Both the position numbers and the translations under genes were made by a program. A model generated the notes under the pieces. The model did not search any database, was not told the origin of the DNA, and saw only the letters and a program-made list of their open reading frames with translations. Below, one piece after another: positions 1 through 7,168 of a stretch of DNA of 14,774 bases (the first letter of the stretch is position 1; every line of letters starts with the position of its first letter). Source of the stretch: DATGQT01 sp033720695 (GTDB lineage: Bacteria > Bacteroidota > Rhodothermia > Rhodothermales > Rubricoccaceae); assembly GCA_033720695.1 (NCBI GenBank), contig JAWWCA010000077.1, positions 1 through 14,774 on the forward strand, read 5' to 3'.

Positions 1-39
1 CGAATGGACAGCGAAAGCGAAGAAACGACAAAACGGCTC

Positions 40-1326
40 TCAGCGCTTGCCGAATGCGGCTCGCCCGGGAAATCGGGCTCGCCGGCCGAGCTCCTCCTCG
101 ATGCGGAGGAGCTGGTTGTACTTCGCCGTGCGGTCGCTGCGCGAGGCCGAGCCGGTCTTGATCTGGCCCGCTCCCGTCGCCACGGCGAGGTCGGCAATCG
201 TGGTGTCCTCCGTCTCGCCGGAGCGGTGGGAGAGCACGCTGGCGTAGGCGAAGTGGTGGGCGAGCTGCACCGCCTCCAGCGTCTCGGTGAGGGTGCCGAT
301 CTGGTTGGGCTTGATGAGGATGGCGTTGGCGACGTCCTCGTCGATCCCGCGCTGGAGGCGCACCGTGTTCGTCACGAACAGGTCGTCGCCGACGAGCTGC
401 ACGCGGTCGCCGACGCGCTCGGTCAAGAGCGCCCACCCGCCCCAGTCGTCCTCGTCGAGGGCGTCCTCGATGGAGACGATGGGGTACTCCTCGACCCAGC
501 CGGTCCAGAAGTCGACCATCTCCTCGCTCGTGAGCTGGCGGTCGGGGTCGGACTTGTAGAAGACGTAGCGGCCGTCGCGGTACATCTCGCTCGTGGCGGG
601 GTCGAGGGCGAGGCAGAGGTCCTCGCCGGCCGTGTAGCCGGCCCGCTCGATGGCGTCGAGGATGACCTCGACGGCCTCCTCGTTGCTCTTGAGGTTCGGC
701 GCGAACCCGCCCTCGTCGCCCACCGCCGTCGAGTAGCCGCGGCTCTTGAGCACGGCCTTGAGGCTGTGGAAGGTCTCGACGCCCATCTGCAGCGCCTCCG
801 AGAACGTCCCGGCCCCGACAGGCATCACCATGAACTCCTGGAGGTCCACGCTGTTGTCGGCGTGCTGCCCCCCGTTGAGGATGTTCATCATGGGGACGGG
901 GAGGCGGCGGGCGTTGGGGCCGCCGAGGTAGGCGTAGAGCGGGAGGCCGGCCGTGGCCGCGGCCGCCTTGGCGGCGGCCAGGGAGACGCCGAGGAGGGCG
1001 TTGGCCCCGAGGCGGCCCTTGTTGTCGGTTCCGTCGAGCTCGATCATGAGGCGGTCGAGCCGCGCCTGCTCGAAGACGCTCATCCCCTCCACCTCCGGGG
1101 CGATCTCGGTCATGACGTTCTCGACGGCGCGGCGCACGCCCTTGCCGAGGAACGCGTCGTCGCCGCCGTCCCGGAGCTCGACGGCCTCGTGCTCCCCGGT
1201 GGAGGCGCCGCTGGGCACGGCCGCGCGGCCCACCACGCCCTCGTCCGTCACCACGTCCACCTCGACGGTGGGGTTGCCGCGGCTGTCCAGGATCTGGCGA
1301 GCGGTGATGGTCAGGATGAGCGACAT
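40..1326 (-). CDS. eno: Enolase (phosphopyruvate hydratase)
   Basis: This is a complete 428-residue enolase, the usual length for bacteria. It catalyses the reversible dehydration of 2-phosphoglycerate to phosphoenolpyruvate in glycolysis, in the cytoplasm with Mg2+. Expected active-site elements are all visible: GGQHADN (His155), QEF (Glu164), GDEGGFAP (Glu205), the metal ligands Asp242, Glu287 and Asp314, IKPNQIGTLTET (Lys339), SHRSGETED (His367-Ser369) and IKTGSASRSDR (Lys390). The start is the ATG that gives the normal MSLILTITARQILDSRGNP N-terminus; the same frame runs open for another 165 codons upstream, but that extension is arginine/proline-rich and unlike any enolase. It lies 187 bp after the TPR gene, with a GC hairpin in the gap, so it probably has its own promoter. 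Its link to the envelope genes upstream looks positional only. Confidence 0.98.
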   Translation of the reverse strand: MSLILTITARQILDSRGNPTVEVDVVTDEGVVGRAAVPSGASTGEHEAVELRDGGDDAFLGKGVRRAVENVMTEIAPEVEGMSVFEQARLDRLMIELDGTDNKGRLGANALLGVSLAAAKAAAATAGLPLYAYLGGPNARRLPVPMMNILNGGQHADNSVDLQEFMVMPVGAGTFSEALQMGVETFHSLKAVLKSRGYSTAVGDEGGFAPNLKSNEEAVEVILDAIERAGYTAGEDLCLALDPATSEMYRDGRYVFYKSDPDRQLTSEEMVDFWTGWVEEYPIVSIEDALDEDDWGGWALLTERVGDRVQLVGDDLFVTNTVRLQRGIDEDVANAILIKPNQIGTLTETLEAVQLAHHFAYASVLSHRSGETEDTTIADLAVATGAGQIKTGSASRSDRTAKYNQLLRIEEELGRRARFPGRAAFGKR

Positions 1327-1461
1327 GGAGGGGCACGGTGGATGGCAAGGGACGGGAAGATCGCACCCGGCGAGGAACCGCGAAAGGGAGAGCCGGAGAA
1401 AGGGGAGCGGACGACAGGCCGCATCGCGATCCCGGTCCCCACCGCAGTCAGCGGAGACGAG

Positions 1462-1493
1462 AGCGGGCCGCCCTCCGAGGAAGGCGGCCCGCT
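1462..1493 (-). terminator. GC hairpin between TPR gene and eno, candidate terminator
   Basis: A perfect 11-bp inverted repeat (AGCGGGCCGCC at 1462-1472 and its complement at 1483-1493) encloses a 10-nt loop. It sits 20-50 bp past the stop of the TPR gene, on the way to eno. No T-run follows on the minus strand, so it may act as a Rho-assisted or RNA-stabilising hairpin rather than a classical terminator. Confidence 0.4.
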
Positions 1494-1513
1494 GGTGCTC
1501 GACCCCGAGGGGG

Positions 1514-2860
1514 TCAGCGGACGGTCGTGGTGCAGGAGCCGTATCCGGTGCTGCCGGTGACGCGCATGCCCGGGCGCCAGCCCTCGAAGAAGTAGTCGTC
1601 GCGGGAGGGGCCGGACGCGGCGTAGCGGCCGGCGAGCTGGCGGGCGCGGCTGGCCGTGGGGCCGCCAGCCGAGGCGGCGCGGCTGAACATGTCGGCCACG
1701 CACCAGGCCCCGGCGGCGGCCTGGAGGGAGCCGCCGCGGAGCGTCCCCGCCACGACGAGGGCGCGGATGTAGAGCGCGGGCCCGTAGCCCGAGTCGATCT
1801 GGAGGGCCCGCCCCGCCCAGTCATACGCCTGCCCCCGCTGCCCTTCCGAGTAGAGCGTGTTGGCGATGCGGTAGTAGATGTCCAGCCGGTCGGTGTTGGA
1901 CTCCGCCATCTCGAGGGCGCGCTGGAAGTCGTTGAGGCCGTCCTCGGTGCGGCCCGCCTGGACGGAGAGGGTGCCGCGGTAGATGAGGAGGTCGGGCGTC
2001 GGGTTGAACTCGATGAGGACCGGGATCACCTCCCGCTTCAGCGCCTGCTGGTCGAGCGCCGGGTAGCGCTCGGTGATGAGGCTGTCGATCTGCGTCAGCC
2101 CGGCGAACACGGTGTTGACCACCTCCTCGCTCCGGTCCCCGGCCTGGTACTCCTCGTAGGCCGACTCCCACTGGTCGATGGGGTCCACCTGGAACGTGGC
2201 CGCGATGCCTTCGAGGTAGGAGGGGTCGTCCGCGTAGGGGAGGACCTCCTCGTTGATGAAGTCGCGCGCCTCGCGGGGGTCCATCGTCTCGGCGGCGGCG
2301 CGGGCGGAGACCATCCGGCCGATCTCATTGAGGTAGTAGTCGTCGGTGGAGTCCGGCGCCATCTGATGCGCCTCGAGATAGAGGTCGAAGACGCGGTCCT
2401 GCTGCTCCGGGTACTCCTCGAAGTGCTCGGTGTAGAAGAGCCCCTCGGCCAGGAGCTGCGCGCGCTCGTCGTAGGCGATGTTGTTCGCGGCGAGGGTCTC
2501 CTGCATCTGCTCGCGGACGACGAGGACGGAGTCGAGGTAGGTGCGCCGGAGGTCGCCCTCGAGGGTCTCGGCGATGCCCTCGTACGTGTCCATGAGGCGC
2601 CGGAAGTTGCGGTCGTCGGGCGTCGTGCTCGTGAAGAGCGGCTCGGTCTGGATGATCCAGCGGAGGTAGGGGAGGGCGTCGCACCACGCCTCGTTCTTGT
2701 AGTGCTCGTAGCCGAGGCTGTAGTTCGTCCGAGCGCTGTCTGTGAGGTACACCTGTGTCCCCTCACAGACCTGCGCGCCGGCGGCGGGCGCGAGGGCCAG
2801 CAGCAGCGCGCCGACGAGCAGCAGCGGGCGGGTCGGCGTCGGGTCGGGCGTCAGAAACAT
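1514..2860 (-). CDS. Secreted tetratricopeptide-repeat protein
   Basis: A 448-residue protein with a signal peptide: a hydrophobic core at about residues 12-28 ends in a likely cleavage site after AAGA (residue 29), followed by QVCEG. It should therefore be periplasmic or envelope-associated. The mature protein is largely helical, acidic and tyrosine-rich. TPR-like helical pairs are clearest at about 285-370 (YRGTLSVQAGRTEDGL, YYRIANTLYSEGQRGQA). The C-terminus contains GAWCVADMFSRAA and ends GYGSCTTTVR; I recall similar TTVR-ending TPR proteins in Bacteroidota, but no function is established from this. The gene begins 48 bp after the stop of the outer-membrane barrel gene, so co-transcription with it and the DUF4270 gene is likely. 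Protein-protein scaffolding in the envelope is the natural guess. No Shine-Dalgarno sequence precedes the ATG. Confidence 0.85.
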   Translation of the reverse strand: MFLTPDPTPTRPLLLVGALLLALAPAAGAQVCEGTQVYLTDSARTNYSLGYEHYKNEAWCDALPYLRWIIQTEPLFTSTTPDDRNFRRLMDTYEGIAETLEGDLRRTYLDSVLVVREQMQETLAANNIAYDERAQLLAEGLFYTEHFEEYPEQQDRVFDLYLEAHQMAPDSTDDYYLNEIGRMVSARAAAETMDPREARDFINEEVLPYADDPSYLEGIAATFQVDPIDQWESAYEEYQAGDRSEEVVNTVFAGLTQIDSLITERYPALDQQALKREVIPVLIEFNPTPDLLIYRGTLSVQAGRTEDGLNDFQRALEMAESNTDRLDIYYRIANTLYSEGQRGQAYDWAGRALQIDSGYGPALYIRALVVAGTLRGGSLQAAAGAWCVADMFSRAASAGGPTASRARQLAGRYAASGPSRDDYFFEGWRPGMRVTGSTGYGSCTTTVR

Positions 2861-2908
2861 GATTTCGGTGGGGTTAGGGCGTCTGGGAGAGACCGGGGCG
2901 CCAGCGGG

Positions 2909-4231
2909 TCAGCCGAGGCGGCGGCGGACGAACCACCGCTCCCCGAAGTTGAGCGTGGCCGTCCCCCTGATAAACAAATCACGGACCAGAACGCCGTCGG
3001 TGGTCCCGCGGCTCCCCGCTTCGAGGCCGAGGTCGAGGCGGGCCGTCGAGAAGGCGGTGGGGAGGCTGAGGCCGGCTGTGAGGGCGTAGGTCATGATGTC
3101 GGTGCCGCCGGGGGCGAAGTGGGCGCGCTCGGCGTAGCCGCCGAAGCGGTAGGCCGTGCGGGCGAAGTAACCGGCCGTGCGCTCGGTGCCGGCGGGGACC
3201 ACCTGCACGCCGGCGCCGGCGCGGAGGCGGTCGCGGAGCTCGTCGCGGCCCGCGGCCGGGTCGAAGCCTCCGAAGGCAAAGTCGCTCTCGAACTCGCTCC
3301 AGGGCTCGTAGAGCACGTCGGCCGCCCACGTCCAGTGCTCGGCGCCGGTGTAGGCGAGGCCGAGGCGGGCCGAGAGCGGGAGCGTGACGCGCCCGTCGCT
3401 CTCGACGGCGAGGGTGTCGCGGTCGAGGCTCGACCCGATCGTGAGCACGCGCTCGCCGGAGAGGCGGGCCGGCAGGGTCAGCGCGGCGCCGACGTGGAGG
3501 CCGTCGCCCTCCCGGAGGAGCCCGCCCCTCGTGACGACGGCGCCGACGGTACCCGAGAGCCCATCGAGCTGGGTCGAGCGGGCCGTCCGCGTCTCGTCGT
3601 AGGCGACGTTGTCGAACTCGGTCCGCTGGAGGTACTCGATGGTGCCGAAGGTGAAGTCGACGCTCGCGCCGACGCGGACGCCCGAGGTGACGCGGCCGCC
3701 GAGGCCCCCGGTGAGCCGGTAGAGCCCGCCGCTGCCCTCGAGGTTGGTGGTGAAGCCGACCTCCACGCCGTCGTCGGCGACGAACGTGCCGTCCTGGATG
3801 GCCCGGTAGTTCACCTGCGAGGCCGGCTGGAGGGCGACGGTGAGCCCGAGCTTCCCGCCGATGAGGGGGAGGCCGAGCGCGAGCGCGCCGAGGCCGCCGC
3901 CGGCCGCCTGGCTGGTGGCCTCGGCGGCGTTCGTGCTCTGGACGCCACGGACGAAGGCGGAGGCCGAGACGTCTGTGTAGGCGAGGTCGGCCCAGAGCGC
4001 CGGGTTGGCGAGGCCGTTGTAGAAGCTGGAGCGGAGCGCCACGCCCGCCCCGCCCATCGCCTCCGTCATCGAGGACGAGAACGAGGCCGGCTCCCCGACG
4101 CCGAAGCGGGAGTAGACCGAGCCGTAGTCGTTGAGGCCCTGCGCCTGCGCCGCGCCGGGGGCCAGCAGCGCGAGGATCAGGGCCAGGAGCGCGGCCGTGG
4201 GCGCGCGGAGCGGAGAGGGGAGCGGGCGCAT
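2909..4231 (-). CDS. Outer-membrane beta-barrel protein
   Basis: A 440-residue protein with a clear signal peptide (hydrophobic residues about 12-27, likely cleavage after AQA at residue 30). The mature N-terminus reads LNDYGSVYSRFGVGEP followed by MTEAMGGAGVALRS and YNGLANPALW. This 'YSRFG-G...MGGAG-A...NPA' pattern is typical of FadL/PorV-like barrels of Bacteroidota. The rest is an alternation of short amphipathic strands (for example LGLTVALQPASQVNYRA, VRVGASVDFTFGTIEYL, RLGLAYTGAEHWTWAADVLY), as expected for roughly 12-16 beta-strands. It does not end in the usual aromatic residue; the last residues are WFVRRRLG. Position between the DUF4270 lipoprotein gene (45-bp gap) and the TPR gene (48-bp gap) suggests one envelope operon. 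Substrate and precise family are unknown; it could be a transporter or a structural/secretion partner. Confidence 0.85.
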   Translation of the reverse strand: MRPLPSPLRAPTAALLALILALLAPGAAQAQGLNDYGSVYSRFGVGEPASFSSSMTEAMGGAGVALRSSFYNGLANPALWADLAYTDVSASAFVRGVQSTNAAEATSQAAGGGLGALALGLPLIGGKLGLTVALQPASQVNYRAIQDGTFVADDGVEVGFTTNLEGSGGLYRLTGGLGGRVTSGVRVGASVDFTFGTIEYLQRTEFDNVAYDETRTARSTQLDGLSGTVGAVVTRGGLLREGDGLHVGAALTLPARLSGERVLTIGSSLDRDTLAVESDGRVTLPLSARLGLAYTGAEHWTWAADVLYEPWSEFESDFAFGGFDPAAGRDELRDRLRAGAGVQVVPAGTERTAGYFARTAYRFGGYAERAHFAPGGTDIMTYALTAGLSLPTAFSTARLDLGLEAGSRGTTDGVLVRDLFIRGTATLNFGERWFVRRRLG

Positions 4232-4276
4232 CGGGGGTGGGGGGTAGACCGTGCGGCAGGCGAAACGTTGCCCGCC

Positions 4277-5473
4277 TCAGTCGGCGGGAGGGACGACGGT
4301 CAGGACGAGGCGGGGCCGGGGGTCGGGATCGCCGTCGCCGGGCGGCGGTCCGGCCACGACGGGCAGGACGTCGAGCGCCGCGGGGCTCTGGAGGGGCAGC
4401 ACGAGGTAGCGCTCGAAGAGCGGGTCGCCCACGAGGGCGTCCTGGACGACGTTCGTGAGCGTCCCGGAGGAGAAGTCGTAGAGGCCGGAGTCCTCGCCGC
4501 GCTGGGCGCTCGCGAGGAGGAGCCGGCTCCCCTCCGCCGTGACGCCGACGAGGACGAGCTGCTCGGGGAGCGCCCGCGCGATGCCGTCGCCCTCCACGAG
4601 GTCGGGGTCAGCCGAGAGCCGGAACACGGCCCGCGCCACGGCAGCCTCGTCGAGGTCCTCGAAGGGGATCGTGACCACGAGCGCTTCGCTCCCGCCGTCG
4701 CGCAGCACGACGACATCCTCCGCGGGCGGCAGGCCGTCTCCGCGCTCGATCCGGGTGAAGACCTCACGGAGGGGGTAGTCGACGGTGTCCTCGGCCGTCG
4801 TCAGCCGCAGCCGGCTGCGCGGGGCGTCGAAGCCGACGACGGCGCCGCCCAGGGCGCCGTCCGTGAGCCGGAGGTGGAACCCGTCGAACTCCGTGAGCAC
4901 GGAGTCCCCGCGGAGGACCGCGTCGTTGGACGAGACCCAGGCGCTCGGGAGGGCGAGGGTGAAGAGGGAGTCCCCGGCCTCCACCTCGTAGTCTGCGATG
5001 CGGGCGCCGACGTTGAAAGAGGTATCGGCCTCGGCGCCGACCGGGCTCCACGCTTCCTCGACGTCGAAGAGGGAGAGGGCGAGCGTCGCCGTGGTGTCGC
5101 CGTAGGCGTAGTCGCGGAAGAGGCGGAGGGTGGCCGAGGTGATCGTGCGCTCGGAGAAGCCGTCGGGGAGGACGTTCGGCGGGCGGACGTCGACGTAAGC
5201 CTCCGCGGTCACGTCGCCGAAGGAAAGATCCATCACGGCGCCGACGAGGACGCGCTCCTGCACCGGCGTCACGCCGTCGGCGAAGCCGCCGGTGACCTCG
5301 GCCTCCTCGTCGAGGTATAGGGTGTCGGCCGGCGCCACGAGGGTGTTGGGGTCGTTGCCCTCCTCCCCGATGATGTTGAGGCCGACGCCGGAGGGATCCT
5401 GGCAGCCGGCGAGGAGACCGAGGAGCAGGAGTCCAGAGAGGAGGCGTGCGCCAGAGGCGAGCATTCGGGGCAT
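4277..5473 (-). CDS. DUF4270-like surface/periplasmic lipoprotein
   Basis: A 398-residue lipoprotein: the signal sequence MPRMLASGARLLSGLLLL is followed by the lipobox LLAGC with the lipidated Cys at residue 24, then QDPSGVGLN. The mature protein is rich in beta-strand, with acidic loops. The stretch VLVGAVMDLSFGDVTAEAYV resembles the 'G...D..FG...A' element I associate with DUF4270, and the position next to a GT5-only glycogen-synthase-like gene matches the known Bacteroidota pairing. Function of the family is unknown to me. The ATG at 5473 was chosen because it gives a 24-residue lipoprotein signal. A GTG at 5539 in the same frame adds 22 residues and is preceded by AAGGAG at 8-nt spacing, so a longer start remains possible. 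It heads a likely operon with the barrel and TPR genes. Confidence 0.78.
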   Translation of the reverse strand: MPRMLASGARLLSGLLLLGLLAGCQDPSGVGLNIIGEEGNDPNTLVAPADTLYLDEEAEVTGGFADGVTPVQERVLVGAVMDLSFGDVTAEAYVDVRPPNVLPDGFSERTITSATLRLFRDYAYGDTTATLALSLFDVEEAWSPVGAEADTSFNVGARIADYEVEAGDSLFTLALPSAWVSSNDAVLRGDSVLTEFDGFHLRLTDGALGGAVVGFDAPRSRLRLTTAEDTVDYPLREVFTRIERGDGLPPAEDVVVLRDGGSEALVVTIPFEDLDEAAVARAVFRLSADPDLVEGDGIARALPEQLVLVGVTAEGSRLLLASAQRGEDSGLYDFSSGTLTNVVQDALVGDPLFERYLVLPLQSPAALDVLPVVAGPPPGDGDPDPRPRLVLTVVPPAD

Positions 5474-5545
5474 AGGGGAGCGCGTGGTGGGCGCCGCTTC
5501 AACGGGAGACCGGATCCGTTTCTTGCCTGGCGTCCTCACTCGAGG

Positions 5546-5561
5546 GTCTCCTTGAGGAGAC
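5546..5561 (-). promoter_or_regulatory. Small hairpin carrying an AAGGAG sequence before a possible GTG start
   Basis: GTCTCC-TTGA-GGAGAC forms a 6-bp stem with a 4-nt loop. On the minus strand it contains AAGGAG (5553 to 5548), 8 nt upstream of the GTG at 5539 that would extend the DUF4270 gene. Shine-Dalgarno matches are otherwise rare in this window. It may be a ribosome site inside a hairpin or simply chance. Confidence 0.25.
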
Positions 5562-5602
5562 GGGCCGGGCGCGGAGCGGCGGAGCCCCCCACGATACGCA
5601 GC

Positions 5603-5628
5603 GGACCCCGCCCGGCGGGGCGGGGTCC
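5603..5628 (-). terminator. GC hairpin after the GT5-like gene, candidate terminator
   Basis: A perfect 10-bp stem (GGACCCCGCC at 5603-5612 with its complement at 5619-5628) has a 6-nt loop. It lies about 85 bp past the stop of the GT5-like gene, in the 240-bp gap before the DUF4270 gene. No T-run follows in the direction of transcription. It suggests that the GT5-like gene and the DUF4270 operon are transcribed separately, or that read-through is limited. Confidence 0.4.
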
Positions 5629-5713
5629 AGCCGCAGATCCTGCAAAATCGACCGCGGGGCCGCGGGCGCTGCCCCCCATCCCTCGGGGGGCGTGCGTGGG
5701 CCGAGAGCGCCGC

Positions 5714-6475
5714 TCAGGCGGCCATCTCCTGCTGCCCGGCGAGCGCGCGGTAGAGCGAGAGCGCCCGCTCGACGACCTCCTCCTTCTCTCCGGAGAGATC
5801 GGTGCCGCCGTTGGCCTCGCCGGCGTCGGCGTAGGCGGCGGCATCGGCGGTGTCGAGGCCGATCCGCTGGAGCGTCCGGCCGGCGAAGTCGCTGGGGAGC
5901 GCGAACGCGGCGGCCTCCGCCTCCGAGAGCGTGATCTCGACGTCGGTGGCGTCCGGGGTGAAGACGCACTTCGTGTCCGCGAAGAGCGCGTCGTCGGCGA
6001 ACTCGTGGCGGAGGAGGTAGGGGACGAAGGCGGCGATCCACCCGCTCGCGTGGATGACGTCGGGCCCCCAGCCGAGCTTCTTGGCCGTGAGGAGGGCAGC
6101 GCGCGCGAAGAAGAGCGCGCGCGCGGGGTTGTCCTCGAACACCGTCCCCTCTTTGCGGAGCTTGTGGAGCCCCTTCCGCTTGAAGTACTGCGTCGAATCC
6201 ATGAAGTAGACCTGAAGCCGGATGCCGGGGATCGAGGCCACCTTCACCTTCAGCGTCTCGGTGTCGTCCCCCACCGGGACCTCGGTGCCGGAGAGGCGGA
6301 TGACCTCGTGGAGCCGGTTGCGCCGTTCCGAGACCACGCCGTAGCGGGGCATCATGATGCGGACCTCGTGCGACTCGTCCTCCGCGATGCCCTCGGGCAG
6401 GGTGCGCATGAGGCGAGCGGCCTCGGTGGTCTCGGAGAACGGGGCGACTTCGCCGGCGACGTACAGGATTTTCAT
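5714..6475 (-). CDS. GT5-domain 'glycogen/starch synthase'-like protein, probably non-catalytic
   Basis: A 253-residue protein that matches only the N-terminal Rossmann half (Glyco_transf_5) of glycogen synthase; full-length GlgA is about 480 residues. The start MKILYVAGEVAPF is the typical GT5 opening. The ADP-glucose-binding K-x-G-G-L loop that should follow is replaced by SETTEAARLM (14-23), and the conserved H-D-W is replaced by S-G-W within IHASGWIAAFVPYLL (141-155). The segment RYGVVSERRNRLHEVIRLSG (44-63) is strongly like short Bacteroidota proteins annotated as glycogen/starch synthase. These I recall as being of similar length and lying beside DUF4270 genes, so the short form looks like a conserved family rather than a recent truncation. 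The C-terminus is alanine-rich with an acidic linker. A catalytic role in glycogen synthesis is unlikely; a regulatory or envelope-linked role is a guess. Confidence 0.85.
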   Translation of the reverse strand: MKILYVAGEVAPFSETTEAARLMRTLPEGIAEDESHEVRIMMPRYGVVSERRNRLHEVIRLSGTEVPVGDDTETLKVKVASIPGIRLQVYFMDSTQYFKRKGLHKLRKEGTVFEDNPARALFFARAALLTAKKLGWGPDVIHASGWIAAFVPYLLRHEFADDALFADTKCVFTPDATDVEITLSEAEAAAFALPSDFAGRTLQRIGLDTADAAAYADAGEANGGTDLSGEKEEVVERALSLYRALAGQQEMAA

Positions 6476-6564
6476 CGTGGGTGCTGACCTCCAGGGATGG
6501 TGCGCATACCAGGGCGGGCGCCCGGAAACCAGCCGTCGACCAGCGAGGCGCCCGCCGTACGGCG

Positions 6565-6594
6565 AAAAGATACGAAAATGGCCTTCTGAAGGCC
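6565..6594 (-). promoter_or_regulatory. Possible promoter region of the GT5-like gene
   Basis: On the minus strand a 6-bp hairpin (GGCCTT-CAG-AAGGCC, 6594 to 6580) is followed by ATTTTCGTATCTTTT. TATCTTTT (6572 to 6565) resembles the Bacteroidota -7 element TAnnTTTG in 7 of 8 positions and lies about 90 bp before the ATG. I see no good -33 partner. The hairpin plus T-rich tract could equally be read as a weak terminator. Confidence 0.3.
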
Positions 6595-6621
6595 AGCCCC
6601 CACCGTGAGGCACCGCGCGGG

Positions 6622-6650
6622 GTGACGGGGCGGTTCCCCCTTCGTATCAT
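6622..6650 (+). promoter_or_regulatory. Candidate sigma70-like promoter for the HU-family gene
   Basis: GTGACG (6622-6627) and TATCAT (6645-6650) are separated by exactly 17 nt and match the -35 and -10 consensus at 4 of 6 and 5 of 6 positions. Initiation near 6657 would leave a leader of about 65 nt. The -10 box lies inside an 11-bp palindrome, CGTATCATACG (6643-6653), that could be an operator. Confidence 0.35.
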
Positions 6651-6721
6651 ACGGCTACGGCGGGTGACCTCATCTGCCGTCTGAGGATGTGCAACCGCCC
6701 CGGCGCCCCCGCCCCCGTTCG

Positions 6722-7036
6722 ATGACGAAAGCGCAGATCGTAGACCGCATCGCCACCGCCACAGGCCTGACCAAGCTCGAGACCGAGGCGGTCGTCGACG
6801 GGTTCATGCTCACGGTGATGGAGGCCGTCGAGGCCGGCGAGCTCGTCGAGCTCCGGGGGTTCGGGACGTTCCGGCCCCGGCTGCGGAAGGCCCGGAAGGC
6901 CCGCAACCCGCAGACCGACGAGCCCGTCGAGGTGCCGCGCCAGTACGTGCCGGTGTTCAAGCCGGCCGCCGAGTTCAAGCGGGCCGTCAACGAGGCGCGG
7001 CAGGCCGAGGAGCAGCGGGCAAGCCCGACCTCGTAG
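6722..7036 (+). CDS. HU/IHF family DNA-binding protein
   Basis: A 104-residue protein of the bacterial histone-like fold. Helices come first (MTKAQIVDRIATATGL, then TEAVVDGFMLTVMEAVEAG), then the signature beta-turn LVELRGFGTFRPRLR (41-55) and the DNA-minor-groove arm with the intercalating-proline motif ARNPQT (60-65), then VPVFKPAAEFKRAVN (76-90). It is about ten residues longer than E. coli HU, with an acidic/polar tail (EARQAEEQRASPTS). Members dimerise, bend DNA and compact the nucleoid; whether this one is HU-like or IHF-like (site-specific) cannot be told from the sequence. The ATG at 6722 was chosen because the family starts M-[TN]-K-x-x-[LI][VI]. It stands alone, divergent from the GT5-like gene and 132 bp before the zinc-ribbon gene. 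Confidence 0.95.
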   Translation: MTKAQIVDRIATATGLTKLETEAVVDGFMLTVMEAVEAGELVELRGFGTFRPRLRKARKARNPQTDEPVEVPRQYVPVFKPAAEFKRAVNEARQAEEQRASPTS

Positions 7037-7093
7037 CCAGCCCCGAGCACGCCCGCACCCGGACGTGGAGATGGCCGGAAGACGCCGAGGGCG

Positions 7094-7128
7094 GGCCCGA
7101 ATCGGCCGCGGGCCGGATACCTTGGAGG
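7094..7128 (+). promoter_or_regulatory. Hairpin and TACCTT promoter-like element before the zinc-ribbon gene
   Basis: A 6-bp hairpin (GGCCCG at 7094-7099 with CGGGCC at 7109-7114) lies in the 132-bp gap after the HU gene and may end its transcript. Immediately after it, TACCTTGGAGG (7118-7128) resembles the Bacteroidota -7 element (TAnnTTTG) and starts 51 bp before the next ATG. A near-identical TACCTTCGGAGG precedes the first TPM gene. No clear -33 box is seen. Confidence 0.25.
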
Positions 7129-7168
7129 ACGGCGAGACGTTGGTGCTTCCCCGCCTCATACACCCCCC

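Noticed and set aside
1327..1824. N-terminal extension of enolase to 594 residues
   Set aside because: The extension is proline/arginine-rich, overlaps the end of the TPR gene, and the normal enolase N-terminus starts exactly at the ATG at 1326.
953..5320. A plus-strand open reading frame of 1455 codons running antisense through eno, the TPR gene, the barrel gene and the DUF4270 gene
   Set aside because: It crosses four well-supported genes and their intergenic gaps and its product is arginine/glycine/glutamate low-complexity with no domain. Such long antisense frames are expected in very GC-rich coding DNA. Its length alone is not evidence.
5714..6475. Functional glycogen synthase glgA
   Set aside because: It lacks the C-terminal half, the K-x-G-G-L loop and the H-D-W motif.
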